The position numbers were made by a program, and so were the translations under genes. Of a stretch of 12,142 bases of DNA, positions 1 to 5,990 are shown in pieces (the stretch's first letter is position 1; the number at the start of each line of letters is the position of its first letter). A model generated the notes under the pieces. That model was not told where the DNA came from, ran no database searches, and worked only from the letters and a program-made list of their open reading frames with translations. This DNA comes from Methanobacteriota archaeon (GTDB lineage: Archaea > Thermoplasmatota > Thermoplasmata > RBG-16-68-12). The stretch covers positions 1 to 12,142 of the forward strand of contig VBLU01000049.1 in NCBI GenBank assembly GCA_005879065.1. The letters are read 5' to 3'.

Positions 1-94
1 TGCGTCCCCTCGGATTCAGGCCGAGGGTCTCGCACATCCGTTGCAGGGAAGGCCAGTCCGAATGCTCGACCTCCGCAAGGGAAGGCAGGCTCAC
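1..94 (-). CDS. SAP-like N-terminus of a third operon gene (partial, runs off left edge)
   Basis: Only the first 31 codons lie in the window, so the product is unknown. Reading starts at a GTG (94-92) that overlaps the TGA of the upstream TPR gene as GTGA. A near-perfect anti-16S site, GGAGGTGA, ends 4 bases before it. The visible peptide has an acidic first stretch followed by SLQRMCETLGLNPRGR. That segment has the spacing of the first helix and turn of a SAP motif (leucines, then G-L-x-x-x-G), a small module often used to bind DNA or RNA. The SAP reading is inference, because the second helix is outside the window. Translational coupling to the gene before it suggests a shared role or complex with the two TPR proteins. 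The GTG start is well supported; the function is not. Confidence 0.6.
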   Translation of the reverse strand, partial: MSLPSLAEVEHSDWPSLQRMCETLGLNPRGR

Positions 95-1008
95 GTCGTC
101 ACCTCCCGGCAACGGGCGCGAATCTCGCATTCCTCACAGCCCGGATCCCCCGCCAGGAGCGTTCCGAAGCATTCGTAGACCCCGCGGTAGAAATCCGTCG
201 TCTCGTGGAGGGTCTTCGCTTTCCGCAATCCGGCACGAGCCTCCTTCGACTTGGGATCCAGGGCGAGCGCATGCTCGAACGCCTTGATTGCAAGGGTCGA
301 TTCCCGGAGTCCTAGGTGCGCGGTCCCTTTCACGTGCCAGAGCCACGGTGCTTCTCGGAGCCGGAGCGCACGATCCGCCCACAGGACCGTCTCACCATGG
401 CGCTTCATCCTGCGGTAGAGGAGGACGCGGTTCGCCATCGCGTCGTAGAAATCCGGATCGAGATGGAGGGCCTCGTCGATGCAACGCGCGGCCCCGACGT
501 CGTCGCCGAGCCGCAGGAGCGCCGCGCCTTTGTTGCTCCACGCGGCCGCATGCTCCGGCCGCATCCCCAGGACCTTGTCGTAGCAGGCGATCGCTCCCCG
601 GTAGTCCCCGAGTTCATGGAGGGCCGCCCCCTTGTCGATCCACGCCTCGATGGACCGCGGGTGGATTTTGAGCAGGCGGTCGTACGCCTCTCCCTCCTCC
701 TGGAATCGGCCGACCTCGTGGAGGGCAGCGGCGAGGCCAAGCCATCCCTCCTGCGATTCCCCGTTAATCTTCAGGGCCCGGGAGAACGCCTCGATCGCGC
801 CCGGCATGTTCCCGTCCTTCCGGAAGATGTGGCCCCGTAACAGCCACGCCGCGTCGTATTCCGGCTTCAGCTGGATCGCGGCGTCATCCTCGCGCAACGC
901 GCCTTGGAGGTCTCCGCGGTCGAACGCCCGACGCGCCGCCCGCATCGTGTTCTCCAACCGATCGACGCTGGGGAGGAACCGGCCCGCCGTCTCCGGCGGA
1001 AGCGTCAC
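91..1008 (-). CDS. TPR protein with C-terminal four-cysteine (iron-sulfur-like) motif
   Basis: Predicted 305-residue cytoplasmic TPR protein. About seven 34-residue tetratricopeptide repeats run from residue 22 to 266, with the usual W-x-x-[KR]-G-x-[AG] and AI-x-[CA]-[YF]-[DE] signatures. They should form a protein-binding superhelix. After the repeats a short tail ends with cysteines at 280, 291, 294 and 300, that is C-x10-C-x2-C-x5-C. The C-x2-C-x5-C half has the spacing of the endonuclease III/MutY cluster loop and of Cas4/AddB nucleases, so a [4Fe-4S] cluster or zinc site is plausible but unproven. The start is the GTG at 1008-1006, chosen because it overlaps the previous TGA (GTGA) and has GGAGG 7 bases upstream. 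A longer reading from 1161 would add 51 unlike residues inside the neighbour's coding sequence. It is the middle gene of the minus-strand operon. Confidence 0.85.
   Translation of the reverse strand: MTLPPETAGRFLPSVDRLENTMRAARRAFDRGDLQGALREDDAAIQLKPEYDAAWLLRGHIFRKDGNMPGAIEAFSRALKINGESQEGWLGLAAALHEVGRFQEEGEAYDRLLKIHPRSIEAWIDKGAALHELGDYRGAIACYDKVLGMRPEHAAAWSNKGAALLRLGDDVGAARCIDEALHLDPDFYDAMANRVLLYRRMKRHGETVLWADRALRLREAPWLWHVKGTAHLGLRESTLAIKAFEHALALDPKSKEARAGLRKAKTLHETTDFYRGVYECFGTLLAGDPGCEECEIRARCREVTT
99..107 (-). promoter_or_regulatory. Shine-Dalgarno site for the SAP-like gene
   Basis: The minus strand reads GGGAGGTGA here, complementary to the 3' end of archaeal 16S rRNA. It lies 4 bases before the GTG at 94-92 and inside the last codons of the preceding gene. 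It fixes an otherwise easily missed GTG start. Confidence 0.7.
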
Positions 1009-3428
1009 TCCGATTCCTCCGACTCCAGGTGCCGGAGGCAGGTCGCCCGCCATTTCGTCGCCAACTCGTGGCCGGGTTGGAGGGACAGGGCTCGATCGTA
1101 TGCGTCGAGCGCCTCCCGGTACCGTTCGAGCTGCTGAAGGGAGACACCCTTCCCCGTCCACGCATCCGCGTTCCGGTCGTCCTGCTCGATCGCTTGTTCG
1201 TACCGAAGCAAGGCCATCCGGGCGTCGCCCCCTTCGAGGGCGAGCTCGGCGAGTTGCAGTAGGACCTGCGTCTCCTCTCTGTCGGGTTCGATTGACTCGA
1301 TGAAGGATCGGAAATCAGCGTCGGTCGGCGCCGACGCCGGGGTCGATTGCGGTTCCTCTTCAATTTCTTCGAAGGCCTTCAACAGGGAATGGAAGTCCCC
1401 CGCGGGCTCCGGCTCCGGTTCCTCCTCCGGCTTGCGAGGCGCTTGTTTCGGGACCTCACGGACCGGTCCAGGTTCCGGCTCGACGGCCGGCGACACGCCC
1501 ATTGACTTGCGGGCCGCGAGGACCATCGGGTTCTCCGGGTCGAGGCGTTCCGCCCGTTGGAGCGCGTCGCTGGCGGCTTCGTGGTTGCCCAGGACCGCGT
1601 GGGCACGGGCCTTTCCCGCCCAGGCCTCGACGTCCTCCGCGTCGAACGACATCACCTTGTCGAAACATTCCAGGGCCTCACTCGCTCGACCGTGGTCCAG
1701 CAGGATCTTCGCCTTCGCGAGCCAGGGACTCACGAAATTCCACTTCAGGGCGATCGCCCGATTGTAGTATTGGATCGCAGCGCCCCATCGGCCCTTTTGT
1801 TCGAGGAGTTCCCCTTTGCGGAAGACGATCATCGCGTTCTGCGGGTTCTTGCCGAGGGCCTGCGTGAACAGGGTTTCCGCGGTGTCCGAATCGCCGAGGC
1901 CCAGGAGGGCGTCGCCGAGCCCGAGGACCGCGCGGGTCTCCGCAGGGTTCACATCGAGGATCGTCTGGAACAGGACCACGGCTTCGTTCGGATGGCCGTC
2001 CCGGCGGAGCTGCTCCGCCTTCAGGACGATGTCACCCGACTTGGCCGGATCGATGCGCAAGGTCTCCTTCAGCGCGTCGACGGCCTCCGGAAGCCGATCG
2101 AGGCCGAACAACAGGTTCGCCCGTTCGAACCAGGCCCGCCGATTCCCGCGGTCCGCGTCGATCACCCGCTGGTAGGATCCGAGGGCCTCCTCCTTGCGGC
2201 CGAGCAAGACCAACAGTTCGGCCCGATCGAACCAGACGGACATCTGTTCCGGCCGATCCCGCAGGAGACGGTCATTACAGTCGAGGGCGGCTTCGTAATC
2301 GCCTTCCCCCAGGAAAGCGAGGGCCTCTTCCTGCAGGCGGGTCGCGACCTGCTCCTCGTCGACCTCGCCGGGGACGAGCTCGTACCGAATCGCCCGGGCG
2401 AGGGCGTCCGTCACTCCCTGACATTGCGTGAGCGCCTTCGCATCGGCGGATTCGAGGGAGGCCATGTCGGGAAAGGCGGATGCGATCACGTCGGCCTGGG
2501 CCTCGGACATCCCCGGAACCGTTCCGAGAAAACGTAGGACGTCCCGGCGGGCTGCATCCTTTTCGAGGGCGACGAGACGGTCCGTGACCGCCTTGGATTG
2601 GGCCTCCACCTCGCGCTCCTTCGATGCGAGGGCCCGTTCGCGTTCGACCAAGAAGGTCTCTTTCGTGAGGAGCTCCTCCGCCCTCGAGCGGGCCGTTGCT
2701 TCCAGGTTCGCCTTCTCGACCTCGATGGCGTTCCTCATCGCCTCGAACTCGGCCGACTCCGCCTCGTCGACGTGTGCCTCCTCCGGCTCGGGTTCAGGTT
2801 CAGGTTCTGGCTGGGGTTGTGGCACCGGCGGTTCCGGCAATGGCAGGGGTGGTTCTGGCTCCGGGACCGGCAGCGGTCGGAACGGATCGGGGCCCGGACC
2901 CGGAGTCTCTTCCTCTTCCGGTTCAAGGTCCATCGAAGGAACTTCCGGGAGCGGCTCCGAATCCTCCGCCGCCGTTGGGGTTGATTCGGGAAGCGGAAGC
3001 GACCGTGCGACCTCCGAGACCGGATGTTCCGCCAACTCCTCGGCCGACTCGGCGGTCTCCGCAGCTCCGGGGGAGAGCGTGTCCGCCCGCAGTCGATACT
3101 CCGAGGCCAGATGGGAAGGCATCCAGGCGCACCCCGCCAGGTAGTGATAGACCTGAGCCAAAGCGTCGCGTTCCTCCGGATTCATCGGAGTCGACCGACG
3201 CGTGTCCCTAAGGAACCGATGCAAGAGGTCCGCGTCTCCGACGCTGAGTGTGGGTGCGATGGGACCGTCGAGTCCAAGGAGGTGGATCAGCTGAACCGCA
3301 TCAGCGGCCGACGGATCCGCACGGGGCGACTCCCACTCGATCGTACTCAGGTCGGAAGCGACGAGAGGGGACTCGCGAGGCGCGACCAAGTCGAGCAGAG
3401 AAGGCCCGGGGCGCCGCATCGGACGCAT
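1005..3428 (-). CDS. Large TPR protein with coiled coil and helix-hairpin-helix module
   Basis: 807-residue multidomain protein with no visible signal peptide or membrane helix. Residues 1-125 form a domain I do not recognise. Residues 145-220 are a Pro/Glu-rich spacer with runs of EP and LP. Residues 222-297 are a charged heptad-like coiled coil. Residues 298-349 look like two helix-hairpin-helix units (hairpins at VPGMS near 304 and CQGVT near 336), a fold that usually binds DNA non-specifically. Residues 362-640 are eight TPRs at a regular 34-residue step. Residues 645-705 are a second Glu/Pro linker, and residues 717-795 hold two more TPRs. This reads as a scaffold: one end may touch nucleic acid while the repeats hold partners. 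The start is the ATG at 3428-3426, downstream of a TATA-like box; a second in-frame ATG lies three codons in. It is the first gene of a three-gene operon, coupled to the next by GTGA. The DNA link is inference. Confidence 0.85.
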   Translation of the reverse strand: MRPMRRPGPSLLDLVAPRESPLVASDLSTIEWESPRADPSAADAVQLIHLLGLDGPIAPTLSVGDADLLHRFLRDTRRSTPMNPEERDALAQVYHYLAGCAWMPSHLASEYRLRADTLSPGAAETAESAEELAEHPVSEVARSLPLPESTPTAAEDSEPLPEVPSMDLEPEEEETPGPGPDPFRPLPVPEPEPPLPLPEPPVPQPQPEPEPEPEPEEAHVDEAESAEFEAMRNAIEVEKANLEATARSRAEELLTKETFLVERERALASKEREVEAQSKAVTDRLVALEKDAARRDVLRFLGTVPGMSEAQADVIASAFPDMASLESADAKALTQCQGVTDALARAIRYELVPGEVDEEQVATRLQEEALAFLGEGDYEAALDCNDRLLRDRPEQMSVWFDRAELLVLLGRKEEALGSYQRVIDADRGNRRAWFERANLLFGLDRLPEAVDALKETLRIDPAKSGDIVLKAEQLRRDGHPNEAVVLFQTILDVNPAETRAVLGLGDALLGLGDSDTAETLFTQALGKNPQNAMIVFRKGELLEQKGRWGAAIQYYNRAIALKWNFVSPWLAKAKILLDHGRASEALECFDKVMSFDAEDVEAWAGKARAHAVLGNHEAASDALQRAERLDPENPMVLAARKSMGVSPAVEPEPGPVREVPKQAPRKPEEEPEPEPAGDFHSLLKAFEEIEEEPQSTPASAPTDADFRSFIESIEPDREETQVLLQLAELALEGGDARMALLRYEQAIEQDDRNADAWTGKGVSLQQLERYREALDAYDRALSLQPGHELATKWRATCLRHLESEESE
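1016..1020 (-). promoter_or_regulatory. Shine-Dalgarno site for the four-cysteine TPR gene
   Basis: GGAGG on the minus strand, 7 bases before the GTG at 1008-1006 and inside the last codons of the 807-residue gene. It decides the start in favour of the GTGA overlap. Confidence 0.7.
2781..2880 (-). repeat. Low-complexity Glu-Pro coding repeat
   Basis: Degenerate hexamer-like repeats (ggttca/ggttct on the plus strand) encode the EPEPEP stretch in the linker of the 807-residue protein, near residues 183-217. Such tracts change length by slippage, so the exact repeat number may vary between strains or be mis-assembled. Confidence 0.6.
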
Positions 3429-3465
3429 CGTGACGGGGGCACGGTGTGCTGCACCGGGCGGGCCC

Positions 3466-3475
3466 CATATAAATT
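3466..3475 (-). promoter_or_regulatory. TATA-like box for the TPR operon
   Basis: The minus strand reads AATTTATATG in otherwise very GC-rich DNA, a good archaeal TATA box. Its centre lies about 43 bases before the ATG at 3428. This predicts a transcript start near 3446 and a leader of roughly 15-20 bases. On the plus strand the same bases read TATAAATT, so rightward use toward the acetyltransferase is also possible. Confidence 0.55.
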
Positions 3476-3586
3476 CTGGGTGGCCAATGGTGGACGGGAC
3501 AACAAACGGCAGGGCGATGAACGGCCGACATCTTCATCGTTCACCGGAGCGCTGGACGATGGGGCGGTGGAACCATCGATCTCCGC

Positions 3587-4045
3587 ATGCGCCGCGCGCG
3601 TCGCGCGGACCTCGCACTGATCTGGCCCGCGACCTTGCAGACTGTATGGGATGACCTACCCGAGGACGAGCGAGCGGGACTCGATCGCCAGACCTGGGAG
3701 AACCACTTCCGGAAGAAGATCGAGGCGTTCGTGGAAGGCAATCGGACGGAACGGTGGATCGCGGAAGGGCCTTCCGGCGAGACCCTCGGCTACGTGATCC
3801 TCGGCGAGAGCGGGTTCCTGACGCCGGAGACGCACGCGTTCCTCTATGACATCTGGGTCGCGCCGGATCACCGGGACAAGGGCGTCGGCAAGGCGCTCGT
3901 CGACTGGGCAAGCAATTGGGCGAGGGAACGCGGCCACCGGAAGATCAAGCTCGAGGTCGGGGAGGGGAACGAGCGCGCCCGCCATGTGTACGAGAGCCTA
4001 GGTTTCCGCGCGGAACGCCGGTACATGGGGAAGCCGCTGAAGTGA
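3587..4045 (+). CDS. GNAT-family N-acetyltransferase
   Basis: 152-residue acyl-CoA-dependent acetyltransferase, a full-length single GNAT domain. Motif A is clear: beta-strand FLYDIWVAP (85-93), then R96-D-K-G-V-G101, the R-x-x-G-x-G/A loop that holds the pyrophosphate of acetyl-CoA. Motif B follows, with N128, A131 and V-Y135-E-S-L-G-F, typical of members where the tyrosine acts as general acid. The substrate cannot be read from sequence; members of this type modify protein N-termini, antibiotics, amines or amino acids. The ATG at 3587 is the only usable start in frame and gives the normal I/R-R-A-x-x-A-D-L opening. No Shine-Dalgarno site precedes it. It is divergent from the TPR operon, with 158 bases between them, and followed by the HesB/IscA gene, which has its own promoter. 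Confidence 0.85.
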   Translation: MRRARRADLALIWPATLQTVWDDLPEDERAGLDRQTWENHFRKKIEAFVEGNRTERWIAEGPSGETLGYVILGESGFLTPETHAFLYDIWVAPDHRDKGVGKALVDWASNWARERGHRKIKLEVGEGNERARHVYESLGFRAERRYMGKPLK

Positions 4046-4087
4046 ACTTCTGCGGTCCGTCAAGGTCGCGAAAACGGTGCGCAAAGG

Positions 4088-4097
4088 GTTAAATAAC
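4088..4097 (+). promoter_or_regulatory. TATA-like box for the HesB/IscA-type gene
   Basis: The sequence GTTAAATAAC follows a purine-rich GCAAAG stretch that could be the BRE. The box centre is about 25 bases before an ATG at 4117 and 40 before the ATG at 4132. The transcript should therefore start close to 4117-4120, giving either a leaderless message or a leader of about 13 bases. Confidence 0.65.
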
Positions 4098-4131
4098 GGG
4101 GTTATTGTCTTAGCAAATGCGGGGAACGACC

Positions 4132-4545
4132 ATGATTCAAGTCACGCTCACAGAAACCGCTGCGAACAAGGTCAAGGAGCTCATCCAGAGGAACGACCCG
4201 GAGACGGGCCAGCCTTTGGGAACCCCCGAGGACACGTACCTCCGGATGTACGTGGCCGGCGGTGGATGCTCCGGGTTCCGATACGGTCTTGCATTGGATC
4301 GGAAAATCCAGGATGGCGATGAGGTCGTCCAGGTCCATGGTCTCAAGGTCCTCGTCGACGGGAACAGCAAGGATTACCTCGACGGCTCGAGCGTTGACTA
4401 TGCGGAGAGCGTCGCGGGGAGCGGCTTCCTCGTGAGCAACCCGAACAACTGGTCCACCTGCGGCTGCGGCCAGAGTTTCAACCCGAAGGGCGAAGAGGCT
4501 CCCGATGCGAAAGAGAGCCATCACGGCCACGCGCACACGCACTGA
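4132..4545 (+). CDS. HesB/IscA-type iron-sulfur cluster carrier with His-rich tail
   Basis: 137-residue A-type carrier that would receive and pass on [2Fe-2S]/[4Fe-4S] clusters to apo-proteins in the cytoplasm. The three family cysteines are present: C46 in GGGCSGF and C110/C112 in the C-G-C motif. Their spacing, C-x63-C-G-C, is the classical IscA spacing. Two differences stand out: a loop insertion after the first helix (residues 21-34, PETGQPLG) and a C-terminal extension ending SHHGHAHTH, with five histidines (130, 131, 133, 135, 137) that may hold metal. The start at 4132 gives the family-typical opening M-I-x-V-T-x-x-A. An ATG at 4117 would add MRGTT and would suit a leaderless transcript. 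The gene stands alone here, with no other iron-sulfur assembly gene visible; the four-cysteine TPR protein nearby is at most a speculative client. Confidence 0.92.
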   Translation: MIQVTLTETAANKVKELIQRNDPETGQPLGTPEDTYLRMYVAGGGCSGFRYGLALDRKIQDGDEVVQVHGLKVLVDGNSKDYLDGSSVDYAESVAGSGFLVSNPNNWSTCGCGQSFNPKGEEAPDAKESHHGHAHTH

Positions 4546-4842
4546 GTTTGCGCCACCCGACCTGTCCTGATTGACGCGCCATGCGCTGAACGGGCCGTGC
4601 AGCGACTTCTCAACCAGGACGGCATCTTAGTCCATCATGGTCAAGGCGAGCCCTCGGGAGATCCGGGTCCCGGCGAAGGGGACTTGTCGACCTCGGAGAC
4701 CTCCAAAGGCGTTGTTGTCGCGGATTGCTGCTTAGGAGAGCAGGGCTCATCCCGATCGGAACGCGAAACGGCATCGAATGAATCCCATCCGTGAAACTCA
4801 CGCCAGTGGGCTTTAACGGGGTGACGGACCTAGTACAAGGGA
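4546..4842. other. 297-base stretch without a recognisable gene
   Basis: I see no convincing protein gene here. The open frames are short, have no ribosome site and resemble no family. No tRNA arms, SRP RNA or RNase P core motifs were found. Small inverted repeats such as CCGGGTCCCGG near 4665 could form hairpins. The right end (from about 4811) carries the probable promoter of the roadblock gene. The rest may be leader, decayed gene or an unrecognised RNA. Confidence 0.5.
4811..4819 (+). promoter_or_regulatory. Weak TATA-like box for the roadblock-V4R operon
   Basis: CTTTAACGG lies about 28 bases before the ATG at 4843, the right distance for an almost leaderless archaeal transcript. The match to consensus is only partial. 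The bases AAGGGA just before the ATG could act as a weak ribosome site. Confidence 0.4.
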
Positions 4843-5277
4843 ATGGCCGTTCCGCGCACGATCCATTCGGAAACACCCCTAGAGACCATCATTGTCCGCC
4901 CCCCGATTGATCTTTCGGAGGCGTTGAGGGAAGAGCTGTCTGGGATGCGCAATGTCCCGGGCTGGATCTCCGCGGCAGTGACCCGACGGGATGGGCTCGC
5001 GATCCAGCACACGTTCGGCAGCAGCCATGAGGCGAACGCCCTGTGCGCCATGGCCGCCGCCATTGTCGGAAGCGCCCGGTCCACCGGCGAGGAACTGAGG
5101 CAGGGTGCGTTCAACTATTCGGTCGTCCAGTATCGCGACGGTCTCCTCCTCGTCATGGAAGCGGGACCGGAGGCCATCCTCGCGTGCCTGTTGAAACGCT
5201 CCGCGAACCTCGGATTGGCCTTGTTGAAGGTCACCCAGGTCGCGAAACGAATCGAGGAACGTCTCGAGGAGATCTGA
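4843..5277 (+). CDS. Roadblock/LC7-domain protein
   Basis: 144-residue single-domain protein of the roadblock/LC7 (MglB-like) superfamily, small dimeric proteins that bind and regulate Ras-like or Arf-like GTPases or act as platforms for them. Visible hallmarks are an N-terminal helix with L-x-x-L (24-36), the strand WISAAVTRRDGLAIQ (41-55) with the conserved R/D-G-L, the Ala-rich helix with A70-M-A-A (67-80), the strand pair around V94-V-Q-Y-R-D-G-L (94-101), a G-P-E-A-x-L segment (108-113) and a C-terminal helix ending in a charged coil. No membrane segment is seen. It is followed after 13 bases by the V4R gene, whose ribosome site overlaps this stop codon, so the two are almost certainly co-transcribed. 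The partner GTPase is not in the window. Confidence 0.85.
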   Translation: MAVPRTIHSETPLETIIVRPPIDLSEALREELSGMRNVPGWISAAVTRRDGLAIQHTFGSSHEANALCAMAAAIVGSARSTGEELRQGAFNYSVVQYRDGLLLVMEAGPEAILACLLKRSANLGLALLKVTQVAKRIEERLEEI

Positions 5278-5283
5278 GGGGGA
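5276..5283 (+). promoter_or_regulatory. Shine-Dalgarno site for the V4R gene
   Basis: GAGGGGGA overlaps the TGA of the roadblock gene and sits 7 bases before the ATG at 5291. It supports both the start and the operon. Confidence 0.65.
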
Positions 5284-5290
5284 TTCGACG

Positions 5291-5893
5291 ATGAAACACC
5301 GCTTCACGGTCACGGAGAAGGAAAGCGAGGTGCAATTCCGGCACGTGTCGCAGGACCTGCTCACGCACAATCCCCGGCAAGGCGTCAATTACTGGGGCGG
5401 AGCCGAATACCCGACCATGCTGGTGTGGGCCGGCCGAATCTACGACTTCCTGCGGATCCTCGAAGGGATTGTTGGTTACCACCCCGCCCGGATGCAAAGC
5501 TACCAGGTCGGCTACACCTCCGGTTGGAACGGCGCTGAGGTGAGCGCAGGCTTCCCCAACGATGCGCCGGTCAACGACGGCAAGGTGCGCCTCCTGTCCC
5601 TGGGGAATAGCATCCTGTCCGGAGCGGGCTGGGGTCGTTGCGAGATCGAGTACGACGATGCGACCGGTTCCGTCCGTTGGGAGTTCTCGGAAGGGACCGC
5701 GATCGGCCTCGCGGCCCGACAAGAGGGACGTCGGGACAAGCCTGCATGTCCCTTCGTCGCGGGATTCGTCGCGGGCTGGACGAATCGCTCGCTCGGCACG
5801 AAGAGCGAGTTCCAGGAAACGGAGTGCGTCAGCAAGGGCGATGCGCGGTGCGTCTTCGAGTCCGCGGAATATCTGCGACCGAGAGCGGAGTAG
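5291..5893 (+). CDS. V4R (4-vinyl reductase) domain sensor protein
   Basis: 200-residue protein whose C-terminal two thirds fit the V4R domain, a predicted small-molecule (often hydrocarbon) binding fold also found in XylR/DmpR-type regulators and in bacteriochlorophyll 4-vinyl reductase-related proteins. The diagnostic end is C153-P-F-x-x-G-F-x-x-G-W, then E-T-E-C179-x-x-x-G-D-x-x-C187-V-F-E. In this family the Cys/Asp residues of that segment are proposed to bind metal. Residues 1-60 hold an aromatic-rich helix (LVWAGRIYDFLRILEG) typical of the dimerising N-terminal part. There is no DNA-binding helix-turn-helix and no membrane segment, so it probably signals through a partner. That partner is likely the roadblock protein encoded 13 bases upstream: ligand sensing by V4R passed to a GTPase regulator is a reasonable but untested model. 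Confidence 0.85.
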   Translation: MKHRFTVTEKESEVQFRHVSQDLLTHNPRQGVNYWGGAEYPTMLVWAGRIYDFLRILEGIVGYHPARMQSYQVGYTSGWNGAEVSAGFPNDAPVNDGKVRLLSLGNSILSGAGWGRCEIEYDDATGSVRWEFSEGTAIGLAARQEGRRDKPACPFVAGFVAGWTNRSLGTKSEFQETECVSKGDARCVFESAEYLRPRAE

Positions 5894-5990
5894 ACGAAAG
5901 CCTTCGGTCCCGACCCTCCCGGGCCCAATCCCATTTGGTGGACGATCACGGGGCCAACCCGCGACCCGAGGCCGCTCCAAGAGGAATTCT

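Noticed and set aside
1009..1161. Upstream extension of the 305-residue TPR protein
   Set aside because: The added residues are Arg/Pro-rich and lie inside the neighbour's last TPR. The GTG at 1008 has a good ribosome site and a GTGA overlap.
1557..2537. Long plus-strand open frame opposite the 807-residue TPR gene
   Set aside because: It is a shadow created by G+C-rich third positions. The minus-strand reading has regular TPRs, while this frame has no family features and no ribosome site.
2781..2880. Tandem repeat as a CRISPR-like or mobile-element feature
   Set aside because: The repeats are in frame and encode the Glu-Pro linker. There are no spacers, terminal inverted repeats or target duplications.
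4546..4842. tRNA, SRP RNA or RNase P RNA in the gene-free stretch
   Set aside because: I looked for T-arm, anticodon-arm and conserved core motifs and found none.
5231..5980. 249-codon minus-strand open frame opposite the V4R gene
   Set aside because: Antisense shadow; the plus-strand V4R signature with conserved cysteines is convincing.
5894..5990. Bidirectional terminator between the convergent V4R and surface-protein genes
   Set aside because: Only weak GC-rich inverted repeats and no T-run on either strand; not enough to call a terminator.
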